A stretch of DNA of 64,000 bases. It comes from Streptomyces acidicola (lineage in GTDB: Bacteria; Actinomycetota; Actinomycetes; Streptomycetales; Streptomycetaceae). The stretch is taken from contig NZ_VMNX01000001.1 in NCBI RefSeq assembly GCF_009377235.1, positions 143,087-207,086 of the forward strand, given 5' to 3'. The position numbers and the translations under genes are program-made. The notes under the pieces are model-generated. The model saw only the letters and a program-made list of their open reading frames with translations, did no database searches and had not been told where the DNA came from. The first letter of the stretch is position 1. Each line of letters begins with the position of its first letter. Positions 22,483 to 31,919 of this stretch are shown piece after piece.

Positions 22483-22573
22483 GGGGCCGTCTAGCTCCCC
22501 AGAATCTGCGTGCGCCTGAGCTGTGTTTTTTCGGCCCCTGGTGGGCTCTGTCCGAGGCCCCAGGAGGGTCGTC

Positions 22574-22933
22574 ATGTCATACAAGATCGAACCCCCTGAG
22601 GGTCTCGGAGCTAAGGCCCTGGTGGTCTGGTCGGAGATCTCGGGGAACTATGAGCTGCGTATCGACGAGCTGCGCGTCCTTGAGGATGCCTGCCGGGAGA
22701 TCGATCTGATCGAGCGGCTTGAGGCTGCGCTGGTGGACGCCGATCTGATGGTCACTGGCAGCATGGGGCAGCCCGTTGCCTCGCCGCTCGTGCAGGAGCT
22801 GCGGCAGCACCGCGGTGTCCTGGCTCGGCTGCTGGGCTGGTTGAAGCTGCCGGATGAGGAGGAGCCGGCCAAGGGGACTGCGTCGGCGTCGGCGCGGCAG
22901 GCGGCTATGGCGCGTTGGGGCCGTGGCGCGTAG
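22574..22933 (+). CDS. Phage terminase small subunit (P27-like)
   Basis: A 119-aa protein from ATG 22574 after CAGGAGGG. The GTG at 22523 precedes the RBS and is rejected. A helical DNA-binding region is followed by the ASARQAAMARWGRGA tail typical of actinophage P27-type small terminases. It overlaps the large subunit by 11 bases. It should recognise the packaging site, probably the adjacent GATC-rich block. Confidence 0.75.
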   Translation: MSYKIEPPEGLGAKALVVWSEISGNYELRIDELRVLEDACREIDLIERLEAALVDADLMVTGSMGQPVASPLVQELRQHRGVLARLLGWLKLPDEEEPAKGTASASARQAAMARWGRGA

Positions 22934-24701
22934 GCGGTCGGTCGAGCGCCGGGACGACGGGCACGGCGAGGTCATTGCCTGGTACCGGGAGCGTCTGTCT
23001 GGGGTTGCTCCGCGTCCGGAGTTGGAGTGGGAGCCGAAGCTGATCGGCCCGACGTGGCAGCGGGACTCAGGCGGCTCGTGGCGGCTTCCGGAGGCCACGC
23101 TGGGCTGGGAAGTCCTCGGCTGGTGTGGTGTCTGGCTTCAGCACTCCCGCGGTGTCCCGTGGCGCTTCACCGACGAGCAGGCACGTTTCCTTCTCTGGTG
23201 GTTCGCCCTCGACGAGGCTGGCACGTTCGCATACCGCGATGGAGTCCTCCAAAGATTGAAGGGCTGGGGCAAAGATCCATTGGGCGCATGCTTGTGCGCC
23301 GTCGAAGCCCTGGGGCCTTCCCGTTTCGTCGACTGGGCTGCCGACGGAACACCGATCGCAACGGACAGCCCCGAGGCGTGGGTTCAGACCGCGGCCGTCA
23401 GTCTTGAGCAGACGAAGAACACGATGCGGCTCTTCCCATCGCTGTTCACAGCGGAGGCGAAGGAGCACTACCGCATCCAGGTCGGCAAGGAGACGGTCAA
23501 CGCTCTGGGCGACTCGCGCCTGATCCAGGCGGTGACGTCGTCGCCGTCGACACTGGAGGGCGCGCGGGCGACCTTTGTGCTGCTGAACGAGACGCACCAC
23601 TGGGATTCGTCGAACTCGGGCCACGACATGGCCGACGTGATCGAGCGCAACGCCACCAAGTCCGCGGACGGCGCGGCGCGGACGCTCCGCATCACGAACG
23701 CCTACGAGCCCGGACAAGACTCCGTTGCTGAGCGGGACCGGGACGCCTGGGAGGCTGTGGACGCCGGCCGGGTGATGGACTCGGGCCTGCTGTACGACTC
23801 GATCGAAGCTCCACCGAAGGCGCCGCTGACGGTCGAGGATGCCCCGGCCGTGATCCGGTCGATCCGCGGGGATGCGGCGTGGCTGAACGTGGACCGGATC
23901 GTGAAGTCGATCGCCGACGTCAGGAACCCTCCCAGCCGGTCGAGGCGCTTCTGGTACAACATGATCGTCGCAGCCGAGGACGCCTGGATGGCGCCCTACG
24001 AATGGGACGCCTGCAAGGCCGTCGGCCTCGAAGTCAGGGACGGCGAAGAGGTCGTCATGTTCTTCGACGGCTCGAAGTCCGATGATGCGACCGCTCTGGC
24101 TGGCTGTCGTATGTCGGACGGCCACGTCTTCACGCTCGGCGTGTGGCAGCGGCCGGCGAACTGGGATCCCGACCTTCCGTGGTCGGTCCCGCGGGACGAG
24201 GCGGATGGTGTCGTCGAGCGTGCCTTCAACACGTACAAGGTGCTGGCGTTCTTCTGTGACCCGGGCTCCGGCAAGGACGACGATGGCGAACGGTACTGGT
24301 ACGCCTACCTCGACAAGTGGGGCCAGGAGCACGGTTCGAAGCTGATCCTGCATGCGGTGACGGCGGGGCCGAAGCAGCATGCCGTCCGCTGGGACATGGG
24401 CGCCCCGCGCCATCAGGAGGAGTTCACGGATGCCGTGAAGCGGACGGGCGAGGACATCCTGGAGCGGCGCCTGACGCATGACGGCCACAAGGTGATGCGG
24501 ACGCACGTCGCGAACTCCCGCCGCCGCACGAATGCGTGGGGGATCACGATCGGCAAGGAGCACCGCGAGAGCGCCCGGAAGATCGACCTCGCGGTGTGCA
24601 TGATCGGCGCCCGGATGCTGCGCAGGAAGCTCCTCAACAGCAAGCAGTACGGGAAGCGGCCGAAGTCGCGCGGCAAAGGCAGGGTGGTGGTGCTGCGGTG
24701 A
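22923..24701 (+). CDS. Phage terminase large subunit
   Basis: A 592-aa protein from GTG 22923. The ATPase half has an atypical Walker A, LQRLKGWGKDPLGA, at about residues 110-123 and a Walker-B-like ATFVLLNETHHW at about 214-225. The nuclease half has VVMFFDGSKSDDATALAGC at about 378-396 and an Asp-rich FFCDPGSGKDDD at about 443-454. It cuts concatemeric DNA and pumps it into the prohead. The start lies within the small-subunit gene and the stop overlaps portal (GTGA). Confidence 0.88.
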   Translation: MARRRSVERRDDGHGEVIAWYRERLSGVAPRPELEWEPKLIGPTWQRDSGGSWRLPEATLGWEVLGWCGVWLQHSRGVPWRFTDEQARFLLWWFALDEAGTFAYRDGVLQRLKGWGKDPLGACLCAVEALGPSRFVDWAADGTPIATDSPEAWVQTAAVSLEQTKNTMRLFPSLFTAEAKEHYRIQVGKETVNALGDSRLIQAVTSSPSTLEGARATFVLLNETHHWDSSNSGHDMADVIERNATKSADGAARTLRITNAYEPGQDSVAERDRDAWEAVDAGRVMDSGLLYDSIEAPPKAPLTVEDAPAVIRSIRGDAAWLNVDRIVKSIADVRNPPSRSRRFWYNMIVAAEDAWMAPYEWDACKAVGLEVRDGEEVVMFFDGSKSDDATALAGCRMSDGHVFTLGVWQRPANWDPDLPWSVPRDEADGVVERAFNTYKVLAFFCDPGSGKDDDGERYWYAYLDKWGQEHGSKLILHAVTAGPKQHAVRWDMGAPRHQEEFTDAVKRTGEDILERRLTHDGHKVMRTHVANSRRRTNAWGITIGKEHRESARKIDLAVCMIGARMLRRKLLNSKQYGKRPKSRGKGRVVVLR

Positions 24702-26164
24702 CTCTGTCCATCCCTGAACTCCCGCTGGTGTACCTGTCGGACGACGAGCTCGCCCTGATCAACATGCTGCGCGCGGATATGCAGCGTGACCGTTGGGCGC
24801 TGCTTCTTCGGGACGCGTACTTCAACGGCGAGCAGTTGATCCGGGATCTCGGCATCAGCATCCCGCCGCAGTTGAAGGGCCTGCATACGGTGATCGGCTG
24901 GCCGCGGGTCGGTGTCGAAAGCCTGGAAGAGCGTCTCGATCTGGAGGCGTTCCGCTGGGCGGACGGCTCGGACTCGTCGGACCTGGCGGAGATCGCCGAC
25001 GCCAACGATCTGTTCGACGAATCGTCGCTGGCGCACCTGGACTCGCTGGTGTACGGCCGCGAGTATCTGGCGGTCGGCTCGGGCGACTGCGGTACGGATG
25101 ACTGCCCGCCCCTGATCTCGGCTGAGTCGCCGCTGGACATGACCCTGATGTGGGATGCCCGGCTGCGCATGGGGACGGCGGCTCTGCGGGAGTGCGCGGC
25201 TGACACGTTCGTGGAGTCGGGCCCCGAGGAGCGGATGATCGTCCTGTATCTGCCGGATCAGACGGTGACTGCGTTGCCGTCGGAGTCTGGCGGCTGGGAG
25301 GTCATCGACCGGGACATCCACAACCTGGGTGCCGTGCCGGTGGTGCGGATGGCGAACCGGCAGCGGACCGCGGACCGGGTGGGGAAGTCGGAGATCACCC
25401 CGGAGGTCATGTCGATCACGGACGCGGCGTGCCGGCGCCTGATGGGCATGGAAGTGGCGGCCGAGTTCTTCGGCGCTCCGCAGCGCTACATCCTGGGTGC
25501 GTCGGAGTCGGCGTTCCAGGACGCGGAGGGTAACGCCAAGAGCGCGTGGGAGACGTACATCGGCCGGGTTCTCGCGTTGGAGCGGGACGAGGACGGGCAG
25601 GTGCCGACGGTCGGCCAGTTCGCCGCGCACGATCCGACGGCGATGACGCGGATCATCGACCTGTATGCGCGGATCATGTCCAGCCAGTTTGGTCTGCCGC
25701 CGCACATGCTCGGCTACACCACCGACAACCCGGCCTCAGCGGACGCGATCCGGTCGACCGAGGCGAAGCTGGTGAAGCGGTCGGAGCGCCGCATCCGCCG
25801 GTATGGGGCGGCTTGGCAGCAGGCGATGCGGCTGGCCTTGTGGGTGCGGGATGGCGTGCCGCCGGAGAAGACGCGCCGTATCGAGACGGTATGGCGGAAC
25901 CCGGCGACCCCGACGGTGGCGGCGCAGGCGGACGCCACGGTGAAGCTGGTCCAGGCCGGCATCCTGCCCGCCGATTCCGACGTCACGCTGGAGATGGCTG
26001 GGCTGACGGAGGGGCAACGGCAGCGGGTCCGGGCGGACCGACGGCTCGCCGGTGCGGCGTCGACTGGTGGCCGACTCTTGGAGCGTCTGGACGCGCTGAA
26101 CCGCTCGCCGTCTGCGGCGCTGCCGGATGTGGTGGAGGTCGACGGTGGCGACGACGGTCTCTGA
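24698..26164 (+). CDS. Phage portal protein
   Basis: A 488-aa protein of the SPP1 gp6-like portal family. It has an N-terminal helical clip (DELALINMLRADMQRDRWAL), a central VVRMANRQRTADRVGKSEIT and a LPPHMLGYTTDNPASADAIR region characteristic of actinophage portals. It forms the 12-subunit DNA gate at the capsid vertex. Coupled to terminase by four bases, and the next gene overlaps its end by 20 bases. Confidence 0.85.
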   Translation: MTLSIPELPLVYLSDDELALINMLRADMQRDRWALLLRDAYFNGEQLIRDLGISIPPQLKGLHTVIGWPRVGVESLEERLDLEAFRWADGSDSSDLAEIADANDLFDESSLAHLDSLVYGREYLAVGSGDCGTDDCPPLISAESPLDMTLMWDARLRMGTAALRECAADTFVESGPEERMIVLYLPDQTVTALPSESGGWEVIDRDIHNLGAVPVVRMANRQRTADRVGKSEITPEVMSITDAACRRLMGMEVAAEFFGAPQRYILGASESAFQDAEGNAKSAWETYIGRVLALERDEDGQVPTVGQFAAHDPTAMTRIIDLYARIMSSQFGLPPHMLGYTTDNPASADAIRSTEAKLVKRSERRIRRYGAAWQQAMRLALWVRDGVPPEKTRRIETVWRNPATPTVAAQADATVKLVQAGILPADSDVTLEMAGLTEGQRQRVRADRRLAGAASTGGRLLERLDALNRSPSAALPDVVEVDGGDDGL

Positions 26165-26918
26165 GGGTGGCCGTGACGCCGACCGGTACCGGTCCGCGCA
26201 GTTCGGCCTGTCTCGGCTGCTGGTGCGGGATGTGCGCGGACTGCGGCGGTTGATCATTCCGTCGAGGTTGCGGACGTCGGTTCCGGACTGGATCGCCGCG
26301 GTGCACGCGGTGGTCGAGCAGTACGCGCAGACGTCGGCCGCTTTGAGCGCCGAGTTCTACGACGCCCAGCGGGACGCGGCCGGAGTGCCCGGCACGTTCA
26401 CGGTGCCGGTCGCCGACCCGCCGCCCGAGGGCCGCACGGAGGCGAGCCTGCGATGGGCGACGAAGGACGTGTGGGAGCGAGACCCGGACGTCGCGACGGC
26501 TGCGCAGCTTGAGCCCCTCGATGTCCGCTTGGAGCAGGCAGAGAGGAAGGCCGAGCTGGTCGTGCAGAAGCTCGTCGCCGACACCGGCCGCGACACAGTC
26601 CTGGAGGCGGTACGCCAGGACCGGCAGGCGACCGCGTGGGCCCGATCGGCGGCCCTCGGCGCGTGCGCCTTCTGCAAGATGCTGTCCAGCCGCGGGGCTG
26701 TGTTTGCTCAGGACACCGTGGGCTTTCGAGCCCACGACGGCTGCCATTGCGCGGCGACTCCGGTCTTTGCGGGGCAGCGCTTTGAGTTGTCGCCGCACGC
26801 CCGCGAGTGGGCGCGCTTGTACCAGGAGTACGCCGCTGGCCACTCCGGGAGCCAGCTGGCCCGCTTCCGGCGGGCGTTGGCGGAGCACGACCAGTACCCG
26901 CTCCCTGGCTCTTTCTGA
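26145..26918 (+). CDS. MuF-like minor head protein
   Basis: A 257-aa protein from GTG 26145, seven bases after GGAGG. GTG 26127 is an earlier alternative without an RBS. The signature is CAFCKMLSSRG at about 175-185, FRAHDGCHC at about 200-208 and ATPVFAGQRF. This is the Cys/His pattern shared by MuF-type minor capsid and maturation proteins of actinophages. It lies between portal and scaffold as expected. Confidence 0.75.
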   Translation: MATTVSEGGRDADRYRSAQFGLSRLLVRDVRGLRRLIIPSRLRTSVPDWIAAVHAVVEQYAQTSAALSAEFYDAQRDAAGVPGTFTVPVADPPPEGRTEASLRWATKDVWERDPDVATAAQLEPLDVRLEQAERKAELVVQKLVADTGRDTVLEAVRQDRQATAWARSAALGACAFCKMLSSRGAVFAQDTVGFRAHDGCHCAATPVFAGQRFELSPHAREWARLYQEYAAGHSGSQLARFRRALAEHDQYPLPGSF

Positions 26919-26981
26919 TCAACGAGGTCGCCCTGGTGGTGGCCTTTCTCATTTCCACAGCCCCTGGAGGGCCGATTCGTC

Positions 26982-27635
26982 ATGCCCGAAGAGACCGAGA
27001 CCGTCGAGCAGCAGAACACCGGCCCCGAGGAGACCGTCGATGAGACGGCGACCGAGGAGAACGGCAGCACCGAAGTCACGGAGGACGCCCAGGAGGCGGA
27101 GACCGGCGGCGAGGAGAAGCCGTTCGATCGGAAGAAGTTCGAGGCCGAACTTCGCAAGAAAAACAGCGAGGCCGCGAACCTCCGCAAGCGCCTGAAGGAG
27201 CTCGAACCGCTGGCGAAGAAGGCCAAGGAGTTCGAGGACGCGCAGAAGTCGGAGACCGAGCGCCTGACCGAGCAGTTGCAGGCCGCGAACGAGCGGATCT
27301 CAGCGACCCGGAAGCGCCTTGTCGAGGCTCGCGTCCAGGCCCTGGCCGGCTCGACGGTCGGGGAGCGAGCGGCGTTCACGGATCCCGAGGACGCAGTGAC
27401 GTCCCTGGATCTCGGCTCGTACATCGACGACGACTCGGGTGCCATCGACGAGACTGCCATTGAGGCGGATCTCCAGGCGCTGTTGGAGCGCAAGCCGCAC
27501 TGGGCGAAGACCCAGCCCCCGGAGGGCCCGCGGCGACCCGCGCCGGATCGCACTCAGGCGTCCGGCGCCAACAAGAAGCAGGCCCCCAGCCCGCGCGATG
27601 AGTTCGCCGGGTGGCTGAGTTCGAAGCTCACGTAG
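26982..27635 (+). CDS. Phage scaffolding protein
   Basis: A 217-aa, very acidic, Glu/Thr-rich N-terminus (residues 1-45) is followed by a long coiled coil (about 48-110, LRKKNSEAANLRKRLKELEP) and a basic C-terminal helix near the end. This composition and the position before the major capsid gene identify a scaffold. Confidence 0.8.
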   Translation: MPEETETVEQQNTGPEETVDETATEENGSTEVTEDAQEAETGGEEKPFDRKKFEAELRKKNSEAANLRKRLKELEPLAKKAKEFEDAQKSETERLTEQLQAANERISATRKRLVEARVQALAGSTVGERAAFTDPEDAVTSLDLGSYIDDDSGAIDETAIEADLQALLERKPHWAKTQPPEGPRRPAPDRTQASGANKKQAPSPRDEFAGWLSSKLT

Positions 27636-27655
27636 CTTCGGGAGAAGAGAACACC

Positions 27656-28612
27656 ATGGCGGTTACCGCCCCCCTGACTCTGTCCAACGTCGATGCGTCG
27701 CTTCTGCCGCGCACGATCACAGCCCCGATCTTCGAGAAGTCCACGGAACAGTCGGCAGTCATGGCGCTGGCGCGCCGGGCGCCGCTGGCTCTGGACGCCA
27801 CCACGTCGGTGCCGATCCCGATGGACGTGCCGACCGCGGACTGGGTCGGGCAGGCGGCGAAGAAGCCCCTGTCCACTGGCGGCGTCGACGTGAAGCAGAT
27901 GCAGGCCAAGAAGCTGGCCGTCCTCATCCCGGTCGCCATGGAGGTCGCGAAGACCAACGCGGGCGGCCTGTACGACCAGCTGCAGAAGGACCTGCCGACC
28001 GCGTTCGCCCGCGCCTACGACCACGCGACGATCCACGGCAAGACGATGAAGGGCGCCACCGGCCCGTTCACCGAGTACCTGGCAGCCACCAGCAACTCGG
28101 TTGCGCTGGGCACGAAGACTCAGGCGCAGGGCGGCATCTGGGCCGACCTGGTGACGGGCATGGAGGAGGTCATCGACGGTGACTGGGATTACACCGGCAC
28201 CGTCGCCGACCACCGCCTGAAGCCGAAGCTGCTGCTCGCGACGGACACGACCGGCCGGCCGATCCTCGTCGACACGCAGACCCCGGGCACCGACATGGCC
28301 GCCGCGGGCACGCTGATCGGCGAGCCGCTCGCCTACTCGCGCAGCGTGTCGGGCAAGCAGCGCCGGCAGTCCGCGTCGACGGACACCGGCCTGCGTGCGA
28401 TCGGCGGTGACTGGAGCCAGGCGGCATACGGCGTGGGTTTGGATATCACCGTGAGGGTGTCCGACCAGGCCACCTACGTGGACGAGGAGGGTGGCGTCCA
28501 CTCGGCGTTCCAGGAGAACTTGATCCTGATCCTCGCCGAGGCCTACTACGGCTTCGTGATGGGCGACGCCGAGGCGTTCGTGAAGTTCACCGGCACTCCG
28601 TCGGGGTCCTGA
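27656..28612 (+). CDS. Phage major capsid protein (HK97 fold)
   Basis: A 318-aa protein from ATG 27656 after GGGAGAAG. It starts with a short N-arm and no cleavable delta domain. The body contains FEKSTEQSAVMALARRAPLA, AKKLAVLIPVAMEVAKTN and the C-terminal AEAYYGFVMGDAEAFVKFT typical of actinophage HK97-fold capsids. It builds the icosahedral shell. Its stop overlaps the following glycosyltransferase start (TGATG). Confidence 0.85.
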   Translation: MAVTAPLTLSNVDASLLPRTITAPIFEKSTEQSAVMALARRAPLALDATTSVPIPMDVPTADWVGQAAKKPLSTGGVDVKQMQAKKLAVLIPVAMEVAKTNAGGLYDQLQKDLPTAFARAYDHATIHGKTMKGATGPFTEYLAATSNSVALGTKTQAQGGIWADLVTGMEEVIDGDWDYTGTVADHRLKPKLLLATDTTGRPILVDTQTPGTDMAAAGTLIGEPLAYSRSVSGKQRRQSASTDTGLRAIGGDWSQAAYGVGLDITVRVSDQATYVDEEGGVHSAFQENLILILAEAYYGFVMGDAEAFVKFTGTPSGS

Positions 28613-29646
28613 TGGCGACGGCTGTCCCGGCTTCCGCGCCGGGCGGGGCAGCCAAGCCCCTACAGATCGTCGCCCGCGTGCACGCGATGCCGCCCGAGCA
28701 CAACGCGGGCGCCGAGCACATGCTCGTGTCGATGGTTCGGCCGCTGGTGGACCGCGGGCACGACGTGCAGGTGTGGCTGTCCCGCTACGGCAAGGCCCAC
28801 GAAGAGTACGAGTACCGGGGAATTCGTGTGGTGCCGCTGGAGTCGCGCCTCGACTTCACCACCGCGGTCCGGCGGGCGGATGTGCTGCTCGCGCATCTGG
28901 AGACGGTGCCGTCGACGGCGTCGCTGGCCCGCGGCTACGGGAAGCGGCTGGTGGTGGTGTGCCACAACACGCACAGGCCGACGTTCCGGGATGTGGCGGC
29001 GGGCGGCACGTCGCTGGCGGTGTACAACTCGCAGTGGATGGAGCGGGAGGCGGAGCTGTTCTTCGCCGAGTACCCGAAGAGCACCCAGCCGGAGTCGTCG
29101 TTGATCGTGCGGCCTCCGGTGTTCGCGGAGGAGTACCGGACGAAGCCCGGCAAGGCGATCACACTGATCAACTGCAATGAGGCGAAGGGCGGCAAGGTCC
29201 TCGCCGCTCTGGCCCGCCGCATGCCGGATCAGCAATTCCTGGCCGTGAAGGGCGCCTACGGCGAGCAGATCCTCCCCGACCTACCCAACCTCGAAGTCGT
29301 CGACCACGTCCAGGGCGAGGACATGCGGGAGAGGGTGTATGCCCGCACGCGTGTGCTGCTGATGCCGTCCTCGTATGAGTCGTGGGGGCGTGCCGGTTGT
29401 GAGGCGCTCGCCAGCGGCATTCCCGTAGTTGCTCACCCCACGCCCGGTCTGTGCGAGTCGCTGGGTGAGGCGGGCATCTTCGTCGACCGCAATGACGTGG
29501 CGGGCTATGAGGCGGTGCTGCGGAAGCTGTTGACGGCCGCCGAGTACCGGCTGGCGTCCAAGCGGGCGAAGGCCCGGTCCGCCGAGCTGGATCCGGCCGC
29601 CGACCTTGCTGCCTGGTGCGATGTCGTGGAGGGCCTGGCCCGTTAG
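28612..29646 (+). CDS. GT4-family glycosyltransferase in the capsid operon
   Basis: A 344-aa GT-B glycosyltransferase. The N-terminal domain has VARVHAMPPEHNAGAEHMLV and a RGHDVQVWLSRYG strand-turn. The C-terminal nucleotide-sugar domain has LLMPSSYESWGRAGCEALAS, the E-x(7)-E type motif of GT4, then GIPVVAHPTPGLCESLGEAG. There are no membrane helices. It is translationally coupled to the major capsid gene and precedes the connectors, so it is expressed with the virion proteins. Glycosylation of a virion protein is a reasonable but unproven inference. Confidence 0.85.
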   Translation: MATAVPASAPGGAAKPLQIVARVHAMPPEHNAGAEHMLVSMVRPLVDRGHDVQVWLSRYGKAHEEYEYRGIRVVPLESRLDFTTAVRRADVLLAHLETVPSTASLARGYGKRLVVVCHNTHRPTFRDVAAGGTSLAVYNSQWMEREAELFFAEYPKSTQPESSLIVRPPVFAEEYRTKPGKAITLINCNEAKGGKVLAALARRMPDQQFLAVKGAYGEQILPDLPNLEVVDHVQGEDMRERVYARTRVLLMPSSYESWGRAGCEALASGIPVVAHPTPGLCESLGEAGIFVDRNDVAGYEAVLRKLLTAAEYRLASKRAKARSAELDPAADLAAWCDVVEGLAR

Positions 29647-29654
29647 GAGGCGTT

Positions 29655-30071
29655 GTGGCTTTCACCCCTCCGACCGTCGAACAGCTCGGCCTCTACCTGG
29701 GGCTGGAGGAGATCGACGGCGACCGCGCGGAACTGCTGATCTCGACGGCGGTCTCGCTGTGCCAGACCATCGTGAAGCCGCTCCCCGAGGGGGCGGAGGC
29801 GGTGGTGCTGTCGGTGGCGGGCCGCGCCTACGTGAATCCGCAGCAGGTGTCCTACGAGACGATCGGCCCGATGTCGGTGCAGCGCCCGCAGGGTTCGGGC
29901 GGCCTGTACCTGACGAAGTCCGATAAATCAGCGCTGAAGTCGCTGGCTGGCCGGGGCGGGGCGTTCACGGTGGATCCGACGCCGGCGACTGCGGATCCGT
30001 CGCCGACGTGGCCGATCGATGATCTGACGGGGTGGGCGGAGGACTACGAGGCGGGTTGGGGGTATCCCTGA
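29655..30071 (+). CDS. Head-tail connector/adaptor protein
   Basis: A 138-aa protein from GTG 29655 just after TAGGAGG. It begins FTPPTVEQLGLYLGLEEIDG, the gp6-like adaptor N-terminus, with a helical AELLISTAVSLCQTIVKPLP. It should attach under the portal ring. It is followed by the other neck genes in canonical order. Confidence 0.75.
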   Translation: MAFTPPTVEQLGLYLGLEEIDGDRAELLISTAVSLCQTIVKPLPEGAEAVVLSVAGRAYVNPQQVSYETIGPMSVQRPQGSGGLYLTKSDKSALKSLAGRGGAFTVDPTPATADPSPTWPIDDLTGWAEDYEAGWGYP

Positions 30072-30433
30072 TGCCTGCCCCGTACCCGTTCGGTGAGACG
30101 GTGCGGATCGTGCGCACCGGGGCGTCGCCGGGTCGGGATCCGCGCGGCCACCCGCTGCCGGGCCCGGACGAGTCGTTCGACTTGACCGGCTGCGTGGTCA
30201 CGCCGCGATCCGAGTCGCCCCAGGTGGGCGGCTCGCAGCAGCAGGACCGCGACACGGTCATTGTCGGATGGACCGTGTACGCACCAGCGGGCACTCCGCT
30301 GCGAACCACCGACAAGGCTGTGGTCCGTGGCGTCACATGCGAGATCACTGGCGAACCCGGCGACTGGGGTCGCTCCCCGTTCACTGGCACCCGCGGGCCG
30401 ATTCAGTTCGCTGCCGACCGTGTTACTGGCTGA
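30071..30433 (+). CDS. Head closure (stopper) protein
   Basis: A 120-aa beta-rich protein (PFGETVRIVRTGASPGRDPR, VYAPAGTPLRTTDKAVVRGV) with the small-barrel look of phage head-closure proteins. TGATG coupling to the adaptor gene and the canonical position support the call. Confidence 0.65.
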   Translation: MPAPYPFGETVRIVRTGASPGRDPRGHPLPGPDESFDLTGCVVTPRSESPQVGGSQQQDRDTVIVGWTVYAPAGTPLRTTDKAVVRGVTCEITGEPGDWGRSPFTGTRGPIQFAADRVTG

Positions 30434-30448
30434 TTAAGGGGAGGGGCT

Positions 30449-30778
30449 GTGCCTGCACGCGTCAAGATCAAGCGCAAGGGTGTTGGCCAGATGCTGCGGA
30501 TGCCGGGCATGCAGGCGGAGATGCTGCGTCGCGCCGAGGTCATCAAGGGCGTAGCCGTGGCGATCTCACCGGTCGACTCCAACAGCCCGCACCCCGGCCA
30601 CTACAAGGGGTCCTGGGAGACCGACAGCACCTCCCGCGGTGGGCGCCGCAGAGACCGGGCGGTTGCCTACGTCCGCAACACCGCCTTCTACGCCCGCTGG
30701 GTGGAGTACGGCACGGAGCGGGTTCCCGCGCACCATGTGCTGCTGCGGGCCGCCCAGTTGGGTGGGCGGAACCAGTGA
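30449..30778 (+). CDS. HK97 gp10-like neck protein
   Basis: A 109-aa protein with a GTG start. AISPVDSNSPHPGHYKGSWE and FYARWVEYGTERVPAHHVLL are the SGxLrxS / ..vE.Gt....a.pfl type motifs of HK97 gp10-like neck proteins. Overlaps the next GTG by four bases. Confidence 0.75.
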   Translation: MPARVKIKRKGVGQMLRMPGMQAEMLRRAEVIKGVAVAISPVDSNSPHPGHYKGSWETDSTSRGGRRRDRAVAYVRNTAFYARWVEYGTERVPAHHVLLRAAQLGGRNQ

Positions 30779-31167
30779 CCGCGATCGTCGACATCGAGCT
30801 GGAGCTCATCACTCGCGGCCAGACGCGTTTCCCTGACGCGGTGGTGCGGGACGAGCTCGACAACAACCTGCTCAACGAGCTGCCGACGATCCAGATCAGC
30901 CAGATCCCCGGCGGCGGCGACGATGGGGTCCGCCTGGCCCGCATGCTCGTCGACGTCGACATCTATGCGGCCACCCGCGCGGACGCGATCACGCTGGCCC
31001 GCGAGGTGCATGACTGGGTGACCCGCGAGCTCCGCGGATCCTCAACGCCCGGTCTGGTCATAGGACGGACGGCCGCCATCACGCTCCCCGCGGTGAGGCC
31101 CTACGAGAACACAGCGCTCCGTCGCGTCGGGGCAACCTACGAGATCTTCTGTCACCCGGTCTCCTGA
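30775..31167 (+). CDS. Tail terminator/completion protein
   Basis: A 130-aa alpha/beta protein (MLVDVDIYAATRADAITLAR, TPGLVIGRTAAITLPAVRPY) in the position of the gpU-like tail terminator, between the neck protein and the major tail protein. Identity is inferred mainly from order. Confidence 0.65.
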   Translation: MTAIVDIELELITRGQTRFPDAVVRDELDNNLLNELPTIQISQIPGGGDDGVRLARMLVDVDIYAATRADAITLAREVHDWVTRELRGSSTPGLVIGRTAAITLPAVRPYENTALRRVGATYEIFCHPVS

Positions 31168-31239
31168 CCGGCCGAGGGCCCGCGCCGGACCCACAGATCC
31201 CCGCCCGTGCGCGGGCTTCACGCATGTCTGGAGACAACG

Positions 31240-31827
31240 ATGGTCAACATCACCCGCGCCGCGGATCTTCTGGAGGTCGGAGCGAACGGGGCCGGCTGGG
31301 TGGCGCCGCTTGGTACGACGTCGCCGGGTGACCCGGCGGTGCAGCCGCTGGGGCCGTGGGCGCCGCTCGGCGCCATCAGCGACGACGGTCTTGTCCAGGG
31401 GTTCGAGGAGGACTCCCAGAGCTTCACACCGTGGGGTTTCACGGCGCCGATCCGTACCACGATCACGTCGTCGCTGCGCACGTTCGGGCTGACGGTGTGG
31501 GAGACGGGCCGCACGACGGTGCAGGCGCTGCAGTACCGTCTCGATGTCGCCGATCTGACCCCGTCGAGCGGTCTGACGACGTTCGCTGAGACCGCGAGCC
31601 CGCAGCCGGACCGGCGCGCGTTCTGGTTCGTCGTCCTCGATGGCGATTCGTTCCAACGCGGCTTCTACGTGCCCGAGGGCGAGATCACCGAGCGCTCGGA
31701 CGTCACTCACAAGCAAGACGAGGTGGCGGGCTTCGAGTGGACGGTCACCGCCTACCCGGACGAGGCCGGGAACACGGTCTACCACTTCGACCGGGTGCCG
31801 GCGACCGCCGCGTACACCGGGTCCTGA
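31240..31827 (+). CDS. Phage major tail protein
   Basis: A 195-aa protein from ATG 31240 after CTGGAGA. It contains LGAISDDGLVQGFEEDSQSF and RRAFWFVVLDGDSFQRGFYV, the tail-tube fold seen in actinophage siphoviruses. Many copies form the tail tube. Confidence comes from the motif pattern and position. Confidence 0.8.
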   Translation: MVNITRAADLLEVGANGAGWVAPLGTTSPGDPAVQPLGPWAPLGAISDDGLVQGFEEDSQSFTPWGFTAPIRTTITSSLRTFGLTVWETGRTTVQALQYRLDVADLTPSSGLTTFAETASPQPDRRAFWFVVLDGDSFQRGFYVPEGEITERSDVTHKQDEVAGFEWTVTAYPDEAGNTVYHFDRVPATAAYTGS

Positions 31828-31919
31828 GACGGGTGGGTGGGCCGCCAACCGTCGGCGCGGGCCCGGCCCGCCCACCTCTACTCCCTGTCCCGCGCCGTTG
31901 ATTGAAGGAGGCCCGCGCC

